A stretch of 64,000 nt of DNA, from positions 1 to 64,000 of the forward strand of contig NZ_BMCR01000002.1 in assembly GCF_014635285.1 (NCBI RefSeq). Reading direction: 5' to 3'. Both the position numbers and the translations under genes were made by a program. The notes beneath the pieces were generated by a model, which did no database searches, was not told the DNA's origin, and saw only the letters and a list, made by a program, of their open reading frames with translations. Source of the DNA: Stappia taiwanensis. Its GTDB lineage: Bacteria; Pseudomonadota; Alphaproteobacteria; Rhizobiales; Stappiaceae. Below, in pieces: positions 6,837 through 15,562 of this stretch; position 1 is the stretch's first letter; every line of letters begins with the position of its first letter.

Positions 6837-8348
6837 TCAGACCGCGTCCGTTTCCGGATCGTCCGGATCGGTCGCGGGGTCGGCCGGCGCATTTGCTTGC
6901 GCACTGCCGGTCTTGGTGACCCGGCGCGGGTCGCTGTCGAGCACGAGGCCCAGCTCATCGAGCTTGGCATTCGTGGCCGCGATCTCGGCCAGCACAGCGT
7001 TTGGGTTGCGGCCTTGCCGGGCGATGGCCTCGGCGAGCGTCATGGTGCCGGAACGGATGGCGAGCAGGTCGGCCATCGCGTCCTTCTGCGGATCGACCGC
7101 CTCGAACTTCGGCGGTGACCATTCCACCGGCACGTCCGGCGTCGGGATGCGCCCCGCCGCCCATGCGGCCTCCGTGAACCAGCGCCAGACCGGCGCGCAG
7201 AACATCGGGATGAACAGCTGCCATTGCACCGCATCGATCATGCGCCGGAACTCGACGAGCCCCGCGCGGATCGAGGAGTAGTTCACCTGGCTGAGGTCCC
7301 CCGTCAGCAGCTCGTAGGGCACCCGGAACCCGGCCGAGATCGTGTGCAGGCTCGCGCGCTTGTATTCGCCATAGCCGCCGGTGGCGGCGGGCTGGTTGAA
7401 CCGGATGTCCTTGCCGCCGCGGGCATAGGCGATGAGGCCCGGCTCGAACTGCTCGACCCGGTTGCCGTCAGCGTCGACCACCGCGGGCGCGATGCCCTGC
7501 TGCGCTTCCTCGTCGCCGAAGACGATGGCGGTGACGCAGGCCTCGGTCTTCTTGCGGACGATCTCGGCCACCTCGTAGTCGTCGAGATCGCGCAGGGCCC
7601 GGATCACCGGCGCGCCCCAGGGCACGCCGCGCGCCTGCGTGCGCTGCTTTTCGTAGACATGGGCGATCTCTGTCGCCGGCACCGCCCGGCTGGTGAGACC
7701 GCCGGTCAGACTGAGCGTCGCGTCGCCCGGATGCGCGCCGAAGAGCCAGTAGGCCCGCCGCCGCCCGAGCGCGTCGAACTCGATGCCCTGCACTGCCTGG
7801 CCCGCGCCGAGCGCGCCGTTGCGGGTGGCGTCGAGGAAGTCGGCCTCGAGCAGTTGCAGCTGGACGGGCGGCATGACGCCGTCGCCGGGGCGTCGGGGGC
7901 GGCGGCGCACCAGCACCTCGCCGGCCTCGACCATCTCGCGGCAGGCGAGCGTCTGCAGCCCGTAGAAGTCGAGCTGGCCGTCGGCGTCGCAGCCACGCGC
8001 CCAGATCTCGAAGAGACGGTCCACCTCGCGGTCGAGGGCGGCGTCGCCACTCGCGGCGCGGGGCATGATGCCCGCGCCGACGATGTTGTTCACCAACACA
8101 GACACGGCCTTGGCCGCATGCGGGTTGTTCCGGACCAGGTCTCGCATCCGGTCGCGCAGCAGCGCACCGGCCCGGCCGATCTCGGCGTCGGCGGAGGAGC
8201 CCGGCGCGTGCCAGCCATCCGTGCGCCGTCCCCGCGCCGCGCCCTCGTAGGAGCGGGCGAGCCCCTCGAAGGCCTGCCGCGCCAGCACGCGGCGCGTGGC
8301 CGTGCGCGGGGCGACGCTCGCGATGGCCCTGTCGAGCCAGGAGACCAT
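6837..8348 (-). CDS. Lambda-family phage portal protein
   Basis: This 503-residue protein begins MVSWLDRAIASVAPRTATRR and contains the portal signature region VRNNPHAAKAVSVLVNNIVG and a long C-terminal acidic tail (DPATDPDDPETDAV). Portals form the dodecameric DNA-entry channel at one capsid vertex and bind the terminase. Length and position directly after gpW and the terminase fit the lambda B family. Its start overlaps the gpW stop as TGATG, and the capsid fusion starts 13 bases after its end. The frame is intact. Confidence 0.92.
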   Translation of the reverse strand: MVSWLDRAIASVAPRTATRRVLARQAFEGLARSYEGAARGRRTDGWHAPGSSADAEIGRAGALLRDRMRDLVRNNPHAAKAVSVLVNNIVGAGIMPRAASGDAALDREVDRLFEIWARGCDADGQLDFYGLQTLACREMVEAGEVLVRRRPRRPGDGVMPPVQLQLLEADFLDATRNGALGAGQAVQGIEFDALGRRRAYWLFGAHPGDATLSLTGGLTSRAVPATEIAHVYEKQRTQARGVPWGAPVIRALRDLDDYEVAEIVRKKTEACVTAIVFGDEEAQQGIAPAVVDADGNRVEQFEPGLIAYARGGKDIRFNQPAATGGYGEYKRASLHTISAGFRVPYELLTGDLSQVNYSSIRAGLVEFRRMIDAVQWQLFIPMFCAPVWRWFTEAAWAAGRIPTPDVPVEWSPPKFEAVDPQKDAMADLLAIRSGTMTLAEAIARQGRNPNAVLAEIAATNAKLDELGLVLDSDPRRVTKTGSAQANAPADPATDPDDPETDAV

Positions 8349-8554
8349 CAGCGATCCCCGCGCGAGAAGCCGGCGAAGCCCGCTGTGGGCCGCGCCTTGG
8401 TCCCGGCGATCTGGCGCTCGATGGTGCGGATGCGCCCGAGCAGGTCCTCGGCCGAGCCGTAGTCCACGGTCTTGCCGTCATAGCTCACCCGCGACGTCCC
8501 GCTCGCATAGGCGCGCCGGAGCGCTGCGAGCTCCGCTTCCGTCCAGTCGGCCAT
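8348..8554 (-). CDS. gpW-like head-tail joining protein
   Basis: This 68-residue protein matches the gpW family: an N-terminal helix (TEAELAALRRAYASG), a short beta hairpin (RVSYDGKTVDY) and a second helix (SAEDLLGRIRTIERQI). In lambda, gpW stabilises packaged DNA and prepares the portal for tail attachment. It is wedged between the terminase stop and portal start with no spare bases, the standard gene order. The frame is intact and of the normal length. Confidence 0.88.
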   Translation of the reverse strand: MADWTEAELAALRRAYASGTSRVSYDGKTVDYGSAEDLLGRIRTIERQIAGTKARPTAGFAGFSRGDR

Positions 8555-8555
8555 G

Positions 8556-10550
8556 TCAGAACCATCCTTCCCGCCGCCCGAGCCAGTCGGAGCGGCGCTT
8601 GCCCTGCGGGCTTACATCAGGCCGCCCGATCATGCCGGCGGGGCTGTCCATGCCGCTCGGGACACCGAGCTGCGCCTCAAGATCGGCCCACGTCGCTTCG
8701 GGCCAGCGATCCGCGCCCGCGATCCAGGCGGCGGCGCGGGCGTAGACCCGGCAGTCCAGCGCCTCGTTGCGTTCGCGGATCTTCTGCCATTCGAGCTTCG
8801 CGAAGCCGCGGCGGTTGCGGACGGTCACCAGCTGCTCCGCCGTCAGCTGCCGGATCCACTCGGTGTCGGCCCAGCCCGGCAGATGCACCGTGCCAGGCGG
8901 GAACTCCGCGCCGGCTTCCAGTTCCTCGGGCGTCGGTCGCGCCAGCCGCAGGAAGCGGTAGGTCTCGGCCTTGAAGGTCGAGGTCGCCACGGTCCAGAGC
9001 CGCGCGCCGCGCCGCAGGCGTTTGCCGCCCGCGGTCGCGTCGACGAAGGTCGGCCCCGAGACCGGGCTCGCCCGGTTGAAGCCTTCGAGGCCCTTCACCG
9101 GCGCTACCTGCGCAAAGCCGACCGAGCGCGCCCAGCCATAGACCGCGGCCGTCTCGTAGCCCGTGTCGATGGCCAGCCGCGCGAGGCCGAGTTCCGCACC
9201 GCCGGCATGCCGCCAGCTGCGGCCCAGCAGATCCGTCAACGCGTCCCAGCACTCGGGATGCGCAGGGCCGCCTTCGATCACCACGTGATCGACGAGCCAG
9301 CTTTCCAGCCCGCGGCCCCAGGCCCAGACATCGACTTCGATCCGATCCTTCTGCACATCGGCGCCGGCGGTCAGGAACAGACCCTTGTCCGGGACCGTGC
9401 CGGCGTGCCAGTCCTCGCGCCGCTCCGCGATCCGCTGCCAGTCGGGCGCATCGCCGGTCTCGATCCAGGTCTCGCCGAGCACCGTGTTGCGAAACACCCG
9501 CTCGGCCTCGTCCGAGCCCGCCGCCGTTTCCTTGTCGCGCGCGATGTCGGCCCAGCTCTTCCACCCCGGCGGCGAATAGAGCGCCGAGAGATGAAACCCC
9601 ACCGTCCGCGCATCGCGGGCCTCGGCGGTCGCCCGCCATTCGCCAGCGGCCAGCATCGCCGGCTTGTCGTGTTCTTCGATGGGCTCGTCGCAGGCATCGC
9701 AGTGATACGCCGCCGTCTCCGGTTTGCCCTTTTCCCAGCGCAGCCGCTCGAAGCGCAACCACTGCATCGCGCCGCAATGCGGGCACGGCACGAAGAAGCG
9801 CCGCTGATCGCTCGCCTCGTATTCCCGCTCGATCCGGCTCACGCCGCGGATCGTCGGCGTCGAGACCAGGAACACCTTGCGCCGGTGCGCGAAGGTTAGC
9901 GACCGCGCCTCGGCGAGGCCCACCGGGTCGCCTTCCTCGTCGGCCGAGGCGGGATAGGCGTCGACCTCGTCGAGGAAGACGTAGCGGGCAGGCATCGAGC
10001 GCAGGCCCACCGCCGAGTTCGCGCCGGTCATCACCAGCACGCCACCCGGGAAATCCTTCGACAGCTGCGTGTTGCCGCTGTCGCGCGCCCGCGCCGGGCG
10101 GACGCGTTCCTTCAGCGCCGGGCTCTCCTCGATCAGCGGGTCGATCCGCTGGCGCGAGTTCCGCTTGGCCAGTTCCACCGTCGGCTGGACCGCGAGCATC
10201 GGGCCCGGTGCGTGATGGATCACGAAGCCGATCCAGTTGTTGCCGGCCTCCGTCGCGCCGACCTGCGCGGCCTTCATGAACACGACCCGCTGCGTCGGAT
10301 CGCCGGGCGAGAGCGCGTCCATGATCGCGCGCATGTAGGGCGTGCGCTCTGTTCGGTAGCGGCCGGGCTCGGCGCTCGCGCGCGAGCTCAGCCAGCGATG
10401 CGTGTCCGACCATTCCGAGACGGTCAGCCAGGGATCGGGCGTGAGGCCGCGGCCCCAGGCCCGGAGCAGCGCCTCCGCGCCGTCGAACTGCGTGACCTCG
10501 TCAGAGAGCAATCCGGGGCTGGGCGAGTTCCTCGAGATGGGCGCGGACAT
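8556..10550 (-). CDS. Phage terminase large subunit, GpA family
   Basis: This protein of up to 664 residues has the packaging ATPase motifs FMKAAQVGATE (Walker A variant, about 91-101) and YVFLDEVDAYP (Walker B, about 190-200). A zinc-ribbon pair CPHC...CDAC sits near 250-285, followed by a C-terminal nuclease domain with repeated acidic residues. It cuts concatemeric phage DNA and drives it into the prohead through the portal. The ATG at 10550 gives a 50-base overlap with the small subunit; a TTG at 10511 would shorten this to 11 bases and may be the true start. The frame is intact. Confidence 0.93.
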   Translation of the reverse strand: MSAPISRNSPSPGLLSDEVTQFDGAEALLRAWGRGLTPDPWLTVSEWSDTHRWLSSRASAEPGRYRTERTPYMRAIMDALSPGDPTQRVVFMKAAQVGATEAGNNWIGFVIHHAPGPMLAVQPTVELAKRNSRQRIDPLIEESPALKERVRPARARDSGNTQLSKDFPGGVLVMTGANSAVGLRSMPARYVFLDEVDAYPASADEEGDPVGLAEARSLTFAHRRKVFLVSTPTIRGVSRIEREYEASDQRRFFVPCPHCGAMQWLRFERLRWEKGKPETAAYHCDACDEPIEEHDKPAMLAAGEWRATAEARDARTVGFHLSALYSPPGWKSWADIARDKETAAGSDEAERVFRNTVLGETWIETGDAPDWQRIAERREDWHAGTVPDKGLFLTAGADVQKDRIEVDVWAWGRGLESWLVDHVVIEGGPAHPECWDALTDLLGRSWRHAGGAELGLARLAIDTGYETAAVYGWARSVGFAQVAPVKGLEGFNRASPVSGPTFVDATAGGKRLRRGARLWTVATSTFKAETYRFLRLARPTPEELEAGAEFPPGTVHLPGWADTEWIRQLTAEQLVTVRNRRGFAKLEWQKIRERNEALDCRVYARAAAWIAGADRWPEATWADLEAQLGVPSGMDSPAGMIGRPDVSPQGKRRSDWLGRREGWF

Positions 10551-11058
10551 GGGCCTCCAGAACCTTCTGCATGGCCGCCGTCTCCGTTCCCAACTCCGCC
10601 GCCATCAGCGCAGCCACCCGCGCCGGCCAGTTCACCCACGCGTCGCGTTCCTCGCGCGCGAGCCGGAAGACCAGCGCCGTGGCGCGGTCGCGATCGACGA
10701 GCTCGCCCTTCAGCTTGGCGAGCCGGATGCGCCGCTCCTGCGCCTTCAGCACCTCATGCGCCGTCTTCGCCTGCAGGAAGGTCGTGCCGCCGCCAGTAGC
10801 CGGAGCTGCGAGACCCTGTTCCTTGAGCGTGTCGCCGACCGCCGAGACGGCCGCCTCGGGCACGGGTTTCAGCTTCGGCGACGCCGGCTTCCTGGTCTTC
10901 GACGGATCCGTCGTCTCGGCTCGCCGCTTGTCGGACGCCGCGGCGTCTATGCTGCCATCCTCGTGCAGGACGAGCCGGCCGGCGGCCTTCGCCTTCTGGA
11001 TCGCGCCGCGCGACAGCCCGACATGGGCGGCGTACTGGCGCTCGCTCATGCCCTGCAT
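10501..11058 (-). CDS. Terminase small subunit-like DNA-binding protein
   Basis: This 185-residue protein begins MQGMSERQYAAHVGLSRGAI, an N-terminal winged-helix or HTH of the Nu1 type (often annotated as 'elements of external origin'). A charged linker rich in Lys and Pro follows, then a C-terminal helical region (KAQERRIRLAKLKGELVDRD) that would contact the large subunit. Position directly before the large terminase supports the role of recognising the packaging site. Upstream there is a divergent intergenic region with an inverted repeat. Confidence 0.75.
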   Translation of the reverse strand: MQGMSERQYAAHVGLSRGAIQKAKAAGRLVLHEDGSIDAAASDKRRAETTDPSKTRKPASPKLKPVPEAAVSAVGDTLKEQGLAAPATGGGTTFLQAKTAHEVLKAQERRIRLAKLKGELVDRDRATALVFRLAREERDAWVNWPARVAALMAAELGTETAAMQKVLEAHVRAHLEELAQPRIAL

Positions 11059-11089
11059 TGCCAGCCCCGATTATCATTCAAAGTCAGCT

Positions 11090-11108
11090 GCTTATCGAGT
11101 TGATAAGC
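11090..11108. promoter_or_regulatory. Inverted repeat in the divergent region before the terminase genes
   Basis: GCTTATC and GATAAGC form a perfect 7-base inverted repeat around a 5-base centre. It lies in the 111-base gap between the leftward terminase small subunit and the rightward gene at 11170. It could be an operator for phage late transcription or a hairpin in either leader. No regulator can be assigned. Confidence 0.4.
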
Positions 11109-11169
11109 CTCGCGGACAGAGCGAACGTCCGATCACAAGGACGATGCAACTCACCATGGAGCCACCACG

Positions 11170-11442
11170 ATGACCACGCGCCTCAACCCGATCACCACCC
11201 CGCGCTTTGAGGCCCGCGCCGAGAAGGCGCGCCGGAACAAGGAAGCCGCACTCGGCGCCTTCATCGGCAAGAAGGCCGAGATCGACGAGATGCTCGCCCG
11301 GCTGCAGGCGCTCAGCGACGACCACTTCAACACCCACCCCGACGAAGTGAACTGGGGCCATGTCGGCACCCTCGAACACTACGCCAGCCTGCTGAAGCGC
11401 ATCACCGACAGCGCCTTCGGCGAGGGCGAACACGCCCGCTGA
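11170..11442 (+). CDS. Conserved phage hypothetical protein, 90 residues
   Basis: This small, highly charged, mostly helical protein begins MTTRLNPITTPRFEARAEKA and contains FIGKKAEIDEMLARLQALSD. It has no transmembrane segment or signal peptide. Similar short proteins occur beside the DUF3489 gene in rhodobacterial prophages, which is why I accept it as real. It reads rightward, against the flanking leftward blocks. The function is unknown. Confidence 0.65.
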   Translation: MTTRLNPITTPRFEARAEKARRNKEAALGAFIGKKAEIDEMLARLQALSDDHFNTHPDEVNWGHVGTLEHYASLLKRITDSAFGEGEHAR

Positions 11443-11535
11443 TCTCCGGCACTGCCGGAACTCCTGCCGCGCCCTGCGCGGCTCGGGGTCGTAGAAGGCG
11501 CCGCATGACGCGGGCCTCGAACACGGATACCCCAG

Positions 11536-12123
11536 ATGACCAAGCTTTCCGACACCCAGCTCGTGATCCTCAGCGCGGCTGCTCAGCGCGAGGACCGCAA
11601 CGTCCTGCCGCTCCCCGGCTCGCTCCGCGGTGGCGCCGCCGCCAAGGTTGTCGGCGCGCTGCTGAAGCGCGGGCTGATCGCCGAGACCGCGACCGACAGC
11701 CGGGCCAAGGCCGACGCCGCCCTCAACCGCATCTGGCGAAACGACGAAGACGGCAACGCTATACTCCTGCATATCACCGACGCGGGCCTCGCCGCCATCG
11801 GCGTCGAGCCGGAGAGCCCCGATCCCGCGCCCAAGGGCGCCGACGATGCTCCGAATGCGAAGCCTCCGCAGAACGCTCCGGCCGCGGCCGACCCCGCGCC
11901 CAAGGCGCGCACAACGCGCACGGGCACCAAGCAGGCCAAGCTGATCGACATGCTCCGCGCCGAGGGTGGCGCGACCATCGACGAGATCGTCGCGGAAACG
12001 GGATGGCAGCCGCACACCGTCAGAGGTGCCATGTCAGGCGCGCTGAAGAAGAAGCTGGGCCTGACGATCACCTCCGAGAAGGTCGAGGGGCGTGACCGGG
12101 CCTACATGATCGCAGAGGACTAA
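11536..12123 (+). CDS. DUF3489 domain protein with winged-helix C terminus
   Basis: This 195-residue protein has an N-terminal helical part (MTKLSDTQLVILSAAAQRED) that resembles a small helix-turn-helix, an Ala/Pro-rich linker (about 100-135), and the C-terminal DUF3489 domain TIDEIVAETGWQPHTVRGAM. That domain reads as a winged helix-turn-helix, so DNA binding and regulation are likely. The family is frequent in alphaproteobacterial prophages and genomic islands, commonly near DNA methyltransferases, as here. No target can be named. Confidence 0.8.
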   Translation: MTKLSDTQLVILSAAAQREDRNVLPLPGSLRGGAAAKVVGALLKRGLIAETATDSRAKADAALNRIWRNDEDGNAILLHITDAGLAAIGVEPESPDPAPKGADDAPNAKPPQNAPAAADPAPKARTTRTGTKQAKLIDMLRAEGGATIDEIVAETGWQPHTVRGAMSGALKKKLGLTITSEKVEGRDRAYMIAED

Positions 12124-12175
12124 CGGCGCAACACCACACTCCCGATGCCGCTGCCCAACGCTGGGCGGCGGTCCT

Positions 12176-12400
12176 TCATTCCACGCTCCGCATCCGGATC
12201 GCCTCGAACAGCCGCCTTAGCAAGTAGCCACGCGCCAGCGAGACGCCGACGAAGGCGAGGCCGATGCTCAGATGCTCCGCGAGACCCGTTTCTATCCCGA
12301 ACCATGGGAACACGACGATCTGCGTGGCGATGGCCAAAACGTAGCCGACGACAACGTTTGCCGCGGCCTCGACCAACGACATGGTCCGGCTCTGCTTCAT
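12176..12400 (-). CDS. Small two-helix membrane protein (DUF7220-like)
   Basis: This 74-residue protein has hydrophobic segments around 12-34 (VVVGYVLAIATQIVVFPWFG) and 41-60 (LSIGLAFVGVSLARGYLLRR), predicted to span the inner membrane twice. Its start overlaps the end of the upstream methyltransferase gene by 4 bases, so it belongs to that phage operon. Similar small membrane proteins follow phage methyltransferases in related prophages. The function is unknown; nothing visible marks it as a holin. Confidence 0.65.
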   Translation of the reverse strand: MKQSRTMSLVEAAANVVVGYVLAIATQIVVFPWFGIETGLAEHLSIGLAFVGVSLARGYLLRRLFEAIRMRSVE

Positions 12401-13380
12401 CGCAGGCTCTCCAGAAACGCCGTCACGAACTCCGCCGCGAGCGGCGGCACAATTGCATTGCCGTAGCCCCGCAGGAACCCCATGCGGCCGGATATCCCAT
12501 CAGCCAGCGGGAATGTTCCGGGTTCAACGGGCCGCCAGCGGCCATCCCGGCAGAGGAGCCAGTCCGGATCTCGCCAGACGCCGTCCGTCGCATTGGTCCA
12601 GGCGGGGTCGGCGCCTTCGACCAGTCCACCAGCTTCACCGTCCTGCGGCTCGCATCCGTGTTGCCGGCCGCGTTGTACGCTGCCGTCGCGGGCGAGCCTG
12701 CCATCGCCGTCGGCCAGCCCGCCAGCCAGACCTGCCGACCGAGCAGCGCATTGATCGGCACCGCCCGGCATTCCGATCCGTCCTTGTGATCCCGCGCCGA
12801 GGCCGTCGCCCAGCCCGCTACTATCGAGGGCGACTGCGCCAAAGAACAGGCGCTGACGGATGTGCGGCGCGCCGATGCCCGCAGCCGGCAGATCGGCCGC
12901 CGCGACGGCGTAAGATGCGGCTTCCAGGTCAGCCGCCAGAGCGTCGAACCACGCCCAGCCAGCTGGATCCTCAGCCGCTGTTCGAGCCGCGCCGCCAACC
13001 GGTCCGAGCACTGCCGCGCTGGCCACCTGCTCGCCGAATACGAACTCCGGCCGGCAGGCCGCGACGAGCCGCAGGAATGCCGGAGCGAGATGGCGGTCAT
13101 CGTCCTGTCCCTTGCGCTGCCCGGCCTGGCTGAAGGGTTGGCAGGGCGGCGAGCCGGTCCAAACCGGCAGGCTCTCGGCCACGCCAGCGAGGCCCAGTGC
13201 ATAGGGCCAGCCGCCGATCCCGGCGAAGAAATGGCATTGCGCGAAACCGCGCAGGTCCGCGGGTTCCACGTCGAGGATGGAACGCTCGTCCACATCGCCG
13301 GCCGGCAGCAGCCCGGCCGCGATCAGTTCCCGCAGCCATGCACAGGCCGCGGGGTCGGCATCGTTGTAGTAGACGGCCAT
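12397..13380 (-). CDS. Phage C5-cytosine DNA methyltransferase
   Basis: This 327-residue protein has C5-MTase motif I-like FFAGIGGWPYALGLAG (about 51-66), motif IV TGSPPCQPFSQAG with catalytic Cys80, IGAPHIRQRLFF (motif VIII) and a C-terminal RGYGNAIVPPLAAEF (motif X). It transfers a methyl group from SAM to cytosine, probably protecting phage DNA from host restriction. The middle (about 185-265) is Gly/Asp-rich and looks degenerate, whereas a +1 frame over 12423-13295 encodes plausible methyltransferase-like text including NPEHSRWLMGYP. The start overlaps the upstream gene as TGATG. The specificity is unknown. Confidence 0.82.
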   Translation of the reverse strand: MAVYYNDADPAACAWLRELIAAGLLPAGDVDERSILDVEPADLRGFAQCHFFAGIGGWPYALGLAGVAESLPVWTGSPPCQPFSQAGQRKGQDDDRHLAPAFLRLVAACRPEFVFGEQVASAAVLGPVGGAARTAAEDPAGWAWFDALAADLEAASYAVAAADLPAAGIGAPHIRQRLFFGAVALDSSGLGDGLGAGSQGRIGMPGGADQCAARSAGLAGGLADGDGRLARDGSVQRGRQHGCEPQDGEAGGLVEGADPAWTNATDGVWRDPDWLLCRDGRWRPVEPGTFPLADGISGRMGFLRGYGNAIVPPLAAEFVTAFLESLR

Positions 13381-14699
13381 CAGGCGGCATCGGCCCTGTC
13401 GCCCAGCCGCTCGGCCTTCACCTCGGCGAAGGCCCGGCTGTCGCCGTCGAGGATCGCGTCGCGCTCGGTCTCGGCCTGCCAGCGCTCGACGGCGACGTCG
13501 ACATAGGCCGGGCTGATCTCCATCGCGAAGACGCGGCGGCCGTTGGCCTCGCCTGCCATGATCTGCGACCCGGAACCACAGAAGGGTTCGTAGCAGAGCC
13601 CGCCGCGGGCGACGTGCTGGCGCATCGGAATCCCGAAGGCGTCGAGCGGCTTCGGCGTCGGGTGGTCGGGGCGGTCGTCCTTAGCGAAGCTGGGCATCTC
13701 CCAAGTGGACGGCAGCGTCTGCTCGGCCACCTTCGGCGGGCGGTTCGAGCGGCGCCAGCCCATGAAACAGGGCTCGTGCTTCCAGAGGTAATGGGACCGG
13801 GTCAGAACCCCGCGGTCCTTCACCCAGATGATCTGCTGATGGACGAAGGCGCCGGCCTTCTCCCAGCAGGTCTCGAGCATCGCCTGCCGGCGAGAGGCGT
13901 GCCAGCAGTACCAGGCTGCGTCCTCCGTGATCGCCTCGGCGACCGCCGCGGCGATGAAGCCGTCGTAGAGCTCCGCGCCCTGCGAACTGTCGTCCCAGGT
14001 CGTGCCGTAGGACGCCGACCAGTCCTTGTTCCGGGTCGGGTGGTTCGAGCCGTCGTAATCGACCAGATACGGCGGGTCGGTCGCGAACAGCACCGCCCGC
14101 TCGCCGTTCATCAGGCGGCGCACGTCGTCGTGGCTGGTCGAGTCCCCGCAGAGCAGCCGGTGGTCGCCGAGAATCCACAGGTCGCCCGTCCGCGTTGCCG
14201 GGTTGCGCGGCGGCTCCGGGATGGTCACCGGAGGCACGGAGCCCCCGGCGCCACCTTCTTCTTCACCGCCCCCGTCCGGATCGAAGGCCAGCAGCTTGTC
14301 CAGTTCGCCGTCGGAGAAGCCGACCAGCGAGAGGTCGTAGTCGTCAACGAGCAGGTCCTGCAACTCGGCCGAGAGCATAGCCTCGTCCCAGCTGCCGAGT
14401 TCGGTCAGCTTGTTGTCCGCGATGCGGTAGGCCCGGCGCTGCTCCTCGGTCAGGTGGCCCAGCACGATCACCGGCGCTTCGGTCAGCCCGAGCTGCGTCG
14501 CCGCGAGCACGCGCCCATGGCCCGCGATCAGCTCGCCGTCCTCGCCGACGAGGCACGGCACGGTCCAGCCGAACTCAGCCATGCTGGCAGCGATCTTCGC
14601 GACCTGGTCGGCCCCGTGCACCTTCGCGTTCTTCGCGTAGGGCTGCAGGCGCGCAAGCGGCCAGGTCTCGATCCGCTCGGGGGCGAAGGCGAGGGTCAT
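13380..14699 (-). CDS. ParB-like domain fused to DNA adenine/N4-cytosine methyltransferase
   Basis: This 439-residue protein has residues 1-130 forming a ParB/Srx-like N-terminal domain, with GELIAGHGR at 55-63 and RIADNKLTELGSW near 92-104. After an acidic Gly linker, a beta-class amino-methyltransferase domain follows with DPPY at 208-211 and YEPFCGSGSQ near 388-397 as SAM-binding motif. It modifies adenine N6 or cytosine N4 in DNA, and in phages usually protects against restriction or marks replication status. The ATG at 14699 has AGGA 10 bases upstream; a longer frame to 14789 lacks such support. It is coupled to the C5-methyltransferase gene. Confidence 0.88.
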   Translation of the reverse strand: MTLAFAPERIETWPLARLQPYAKNAKVHGADQVAKIAASMAEFGWTVPCLVGEDGELIAGHGRVLAATQLGLTEAPVIVLGHLTEEQRRAYRIADNKLTELGSWDEAMLSAELQDLLVDDYDLSLVGFSDGELDKLLAFDPDGGGEEEGGAGGSVPPVTIPEPPRNPATRTGDLWILGDHRLLCGDSTSHDDVRRLMNGERAVLFATDPPYLVDYDGSNHPTRNKDWSASYGTTWDDSSQGAELYDGFIAAAVAEAITEDAAWYCWHASRRQAMLETCWEKAGAFVHQQIIWVKDRGVLTRSHYLWKHEPCFMGWRRSNRPPKVAEQTLPSTWEMPSFAKDDRPDHPTPKPLDAFGIPMRQHVARGGLCYEPFCGSGSQIMAGEANGRRVFAMEISPAYVDVAVERWQAETERDAILDGDSRAFAEVKAERLGDRADAA

Positions 14700-15115
14700 G
14701 CAGGTTCCTGTCGATGATCGATCGGCATTGGCAGGGTGGCCTCCGGCACAGCGGTGTCCACCGGCTTCCGGCTGGACTCCGGCATCCACCGGGTATCCAC
14801 CCCACGCGGCCGGTCAGATGTTTGAGTTCACGAGGGTTTCAGGCGTCGCGGTTGGACGCTGGACTCCGGTGGCTTCCCAAAAAACCGGCCCTGTCGCTGG
14901 CGAAATGCCGAGCCAAGCCCGCCAGCATACATAGTCGCCAGGAAGGAACCATTGACTTCAATGGGTTGGCGGCATGGGCACCGGCTGGACACCGCGCGGG
15001 ATCCGGGAGTCCACATGCGCCGTCCGTCCCGCGCGCGCCTCTCCCGAGTATATCCGTTTTCTAACCCTGAGCGCCCCTTCGTGAAACCCTTCCCGATGTC
15101 TCTCCGAAAATTCAG
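14700..15115. repeat. Noncoding gap with repeated TGGA/TCCA-CCGG words
   Basis: There is no convincing gene in these 416 bases. A short word recurs in both orientations: GGTGTCCACCGG (14753), CTGGACTCCGG (14772), GCATCCACCGGG (14782), GGTATCCACC (14792), CTGGACTCCGGTGG (14859), CCGGCTGGACACCG (14981) and GATCCGGGAGTCCAC (15000). Such iteration suggests multiple binding sites for one protein, for example a regulator or replication initiator. Chance in GC-rich DNA is possible because the word is short. Confidence 0.4.
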
Positions 15116-15562
15116 TCACAGGAGGATTTTTCTTGACAGCCGGTCGGCGTTCTCGATCACGAAACGCTTCGATCGCTTGCGCGACGGCACCCGCCCGTTG
15201 AGCCGCCAGGTGATCAGCGCGATCCCGTATTCCCAGTGGCGGTTGGCGGCGGGACGGCTCAGCCCCACCTCCCAGCAGATCGGCTTCCACGGCTTGCGGT
15301 TGGCCCTCAGCCAGACGATGCGGGCGTCGTCCTTCTCCAGCCACCGCAGCCAGAGCATCGCCTCCTCGGCCTGCGTGATCTGACGCGGACTCGGGCGCGG
15401 CCGGCGCATCCGCGGCTCCTGGCCGACTTGGTCCGCGAAGCTATGGAAGTACTCAGGCCAGGCGTTGAAGTAGCCCTGCGGCTTCACGGCCGGCATCTGC
15501 GCGAACACGTCTGCGGCGAGTTCCAGCCGGTCCTGCACCGTTCCCGTGGTCCATTCAGCCAT
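15116..15562 (-). CDS. DUF6362-like phage protein
   Basis: This 148-residue protein begins MAEWTTGTVQDRLELAADVF and has the conserved-looking core ITQAEEAMLWLRWLEKDDAR followed by IVWLRANRKPWKPICWEVGL. The last third resembles a helix-turn-helix (SRPAANRHWEYGIALITWRL), so DNA binding is possible. It overlaps its upstream neighbour by 8 bases in a leftward run with the RuvC-like gene. DUF6362 members occur in the same place in related prophages. The role is unknown. Confidence 0.7.
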   Translation of the reverse strand: MAEWTTGTVQDRLELAADVFAQMPAVKPQGYFNAWPEYFHSFADQVGQEPRMRRPRPSPRQITQAEEAMLWLRWLEKDDARIVWLRANRKPWKPICWEVGLSRPAANRHWEYGIALITWRLNGRVPSRKRSKRFVIENADRLSRKILL

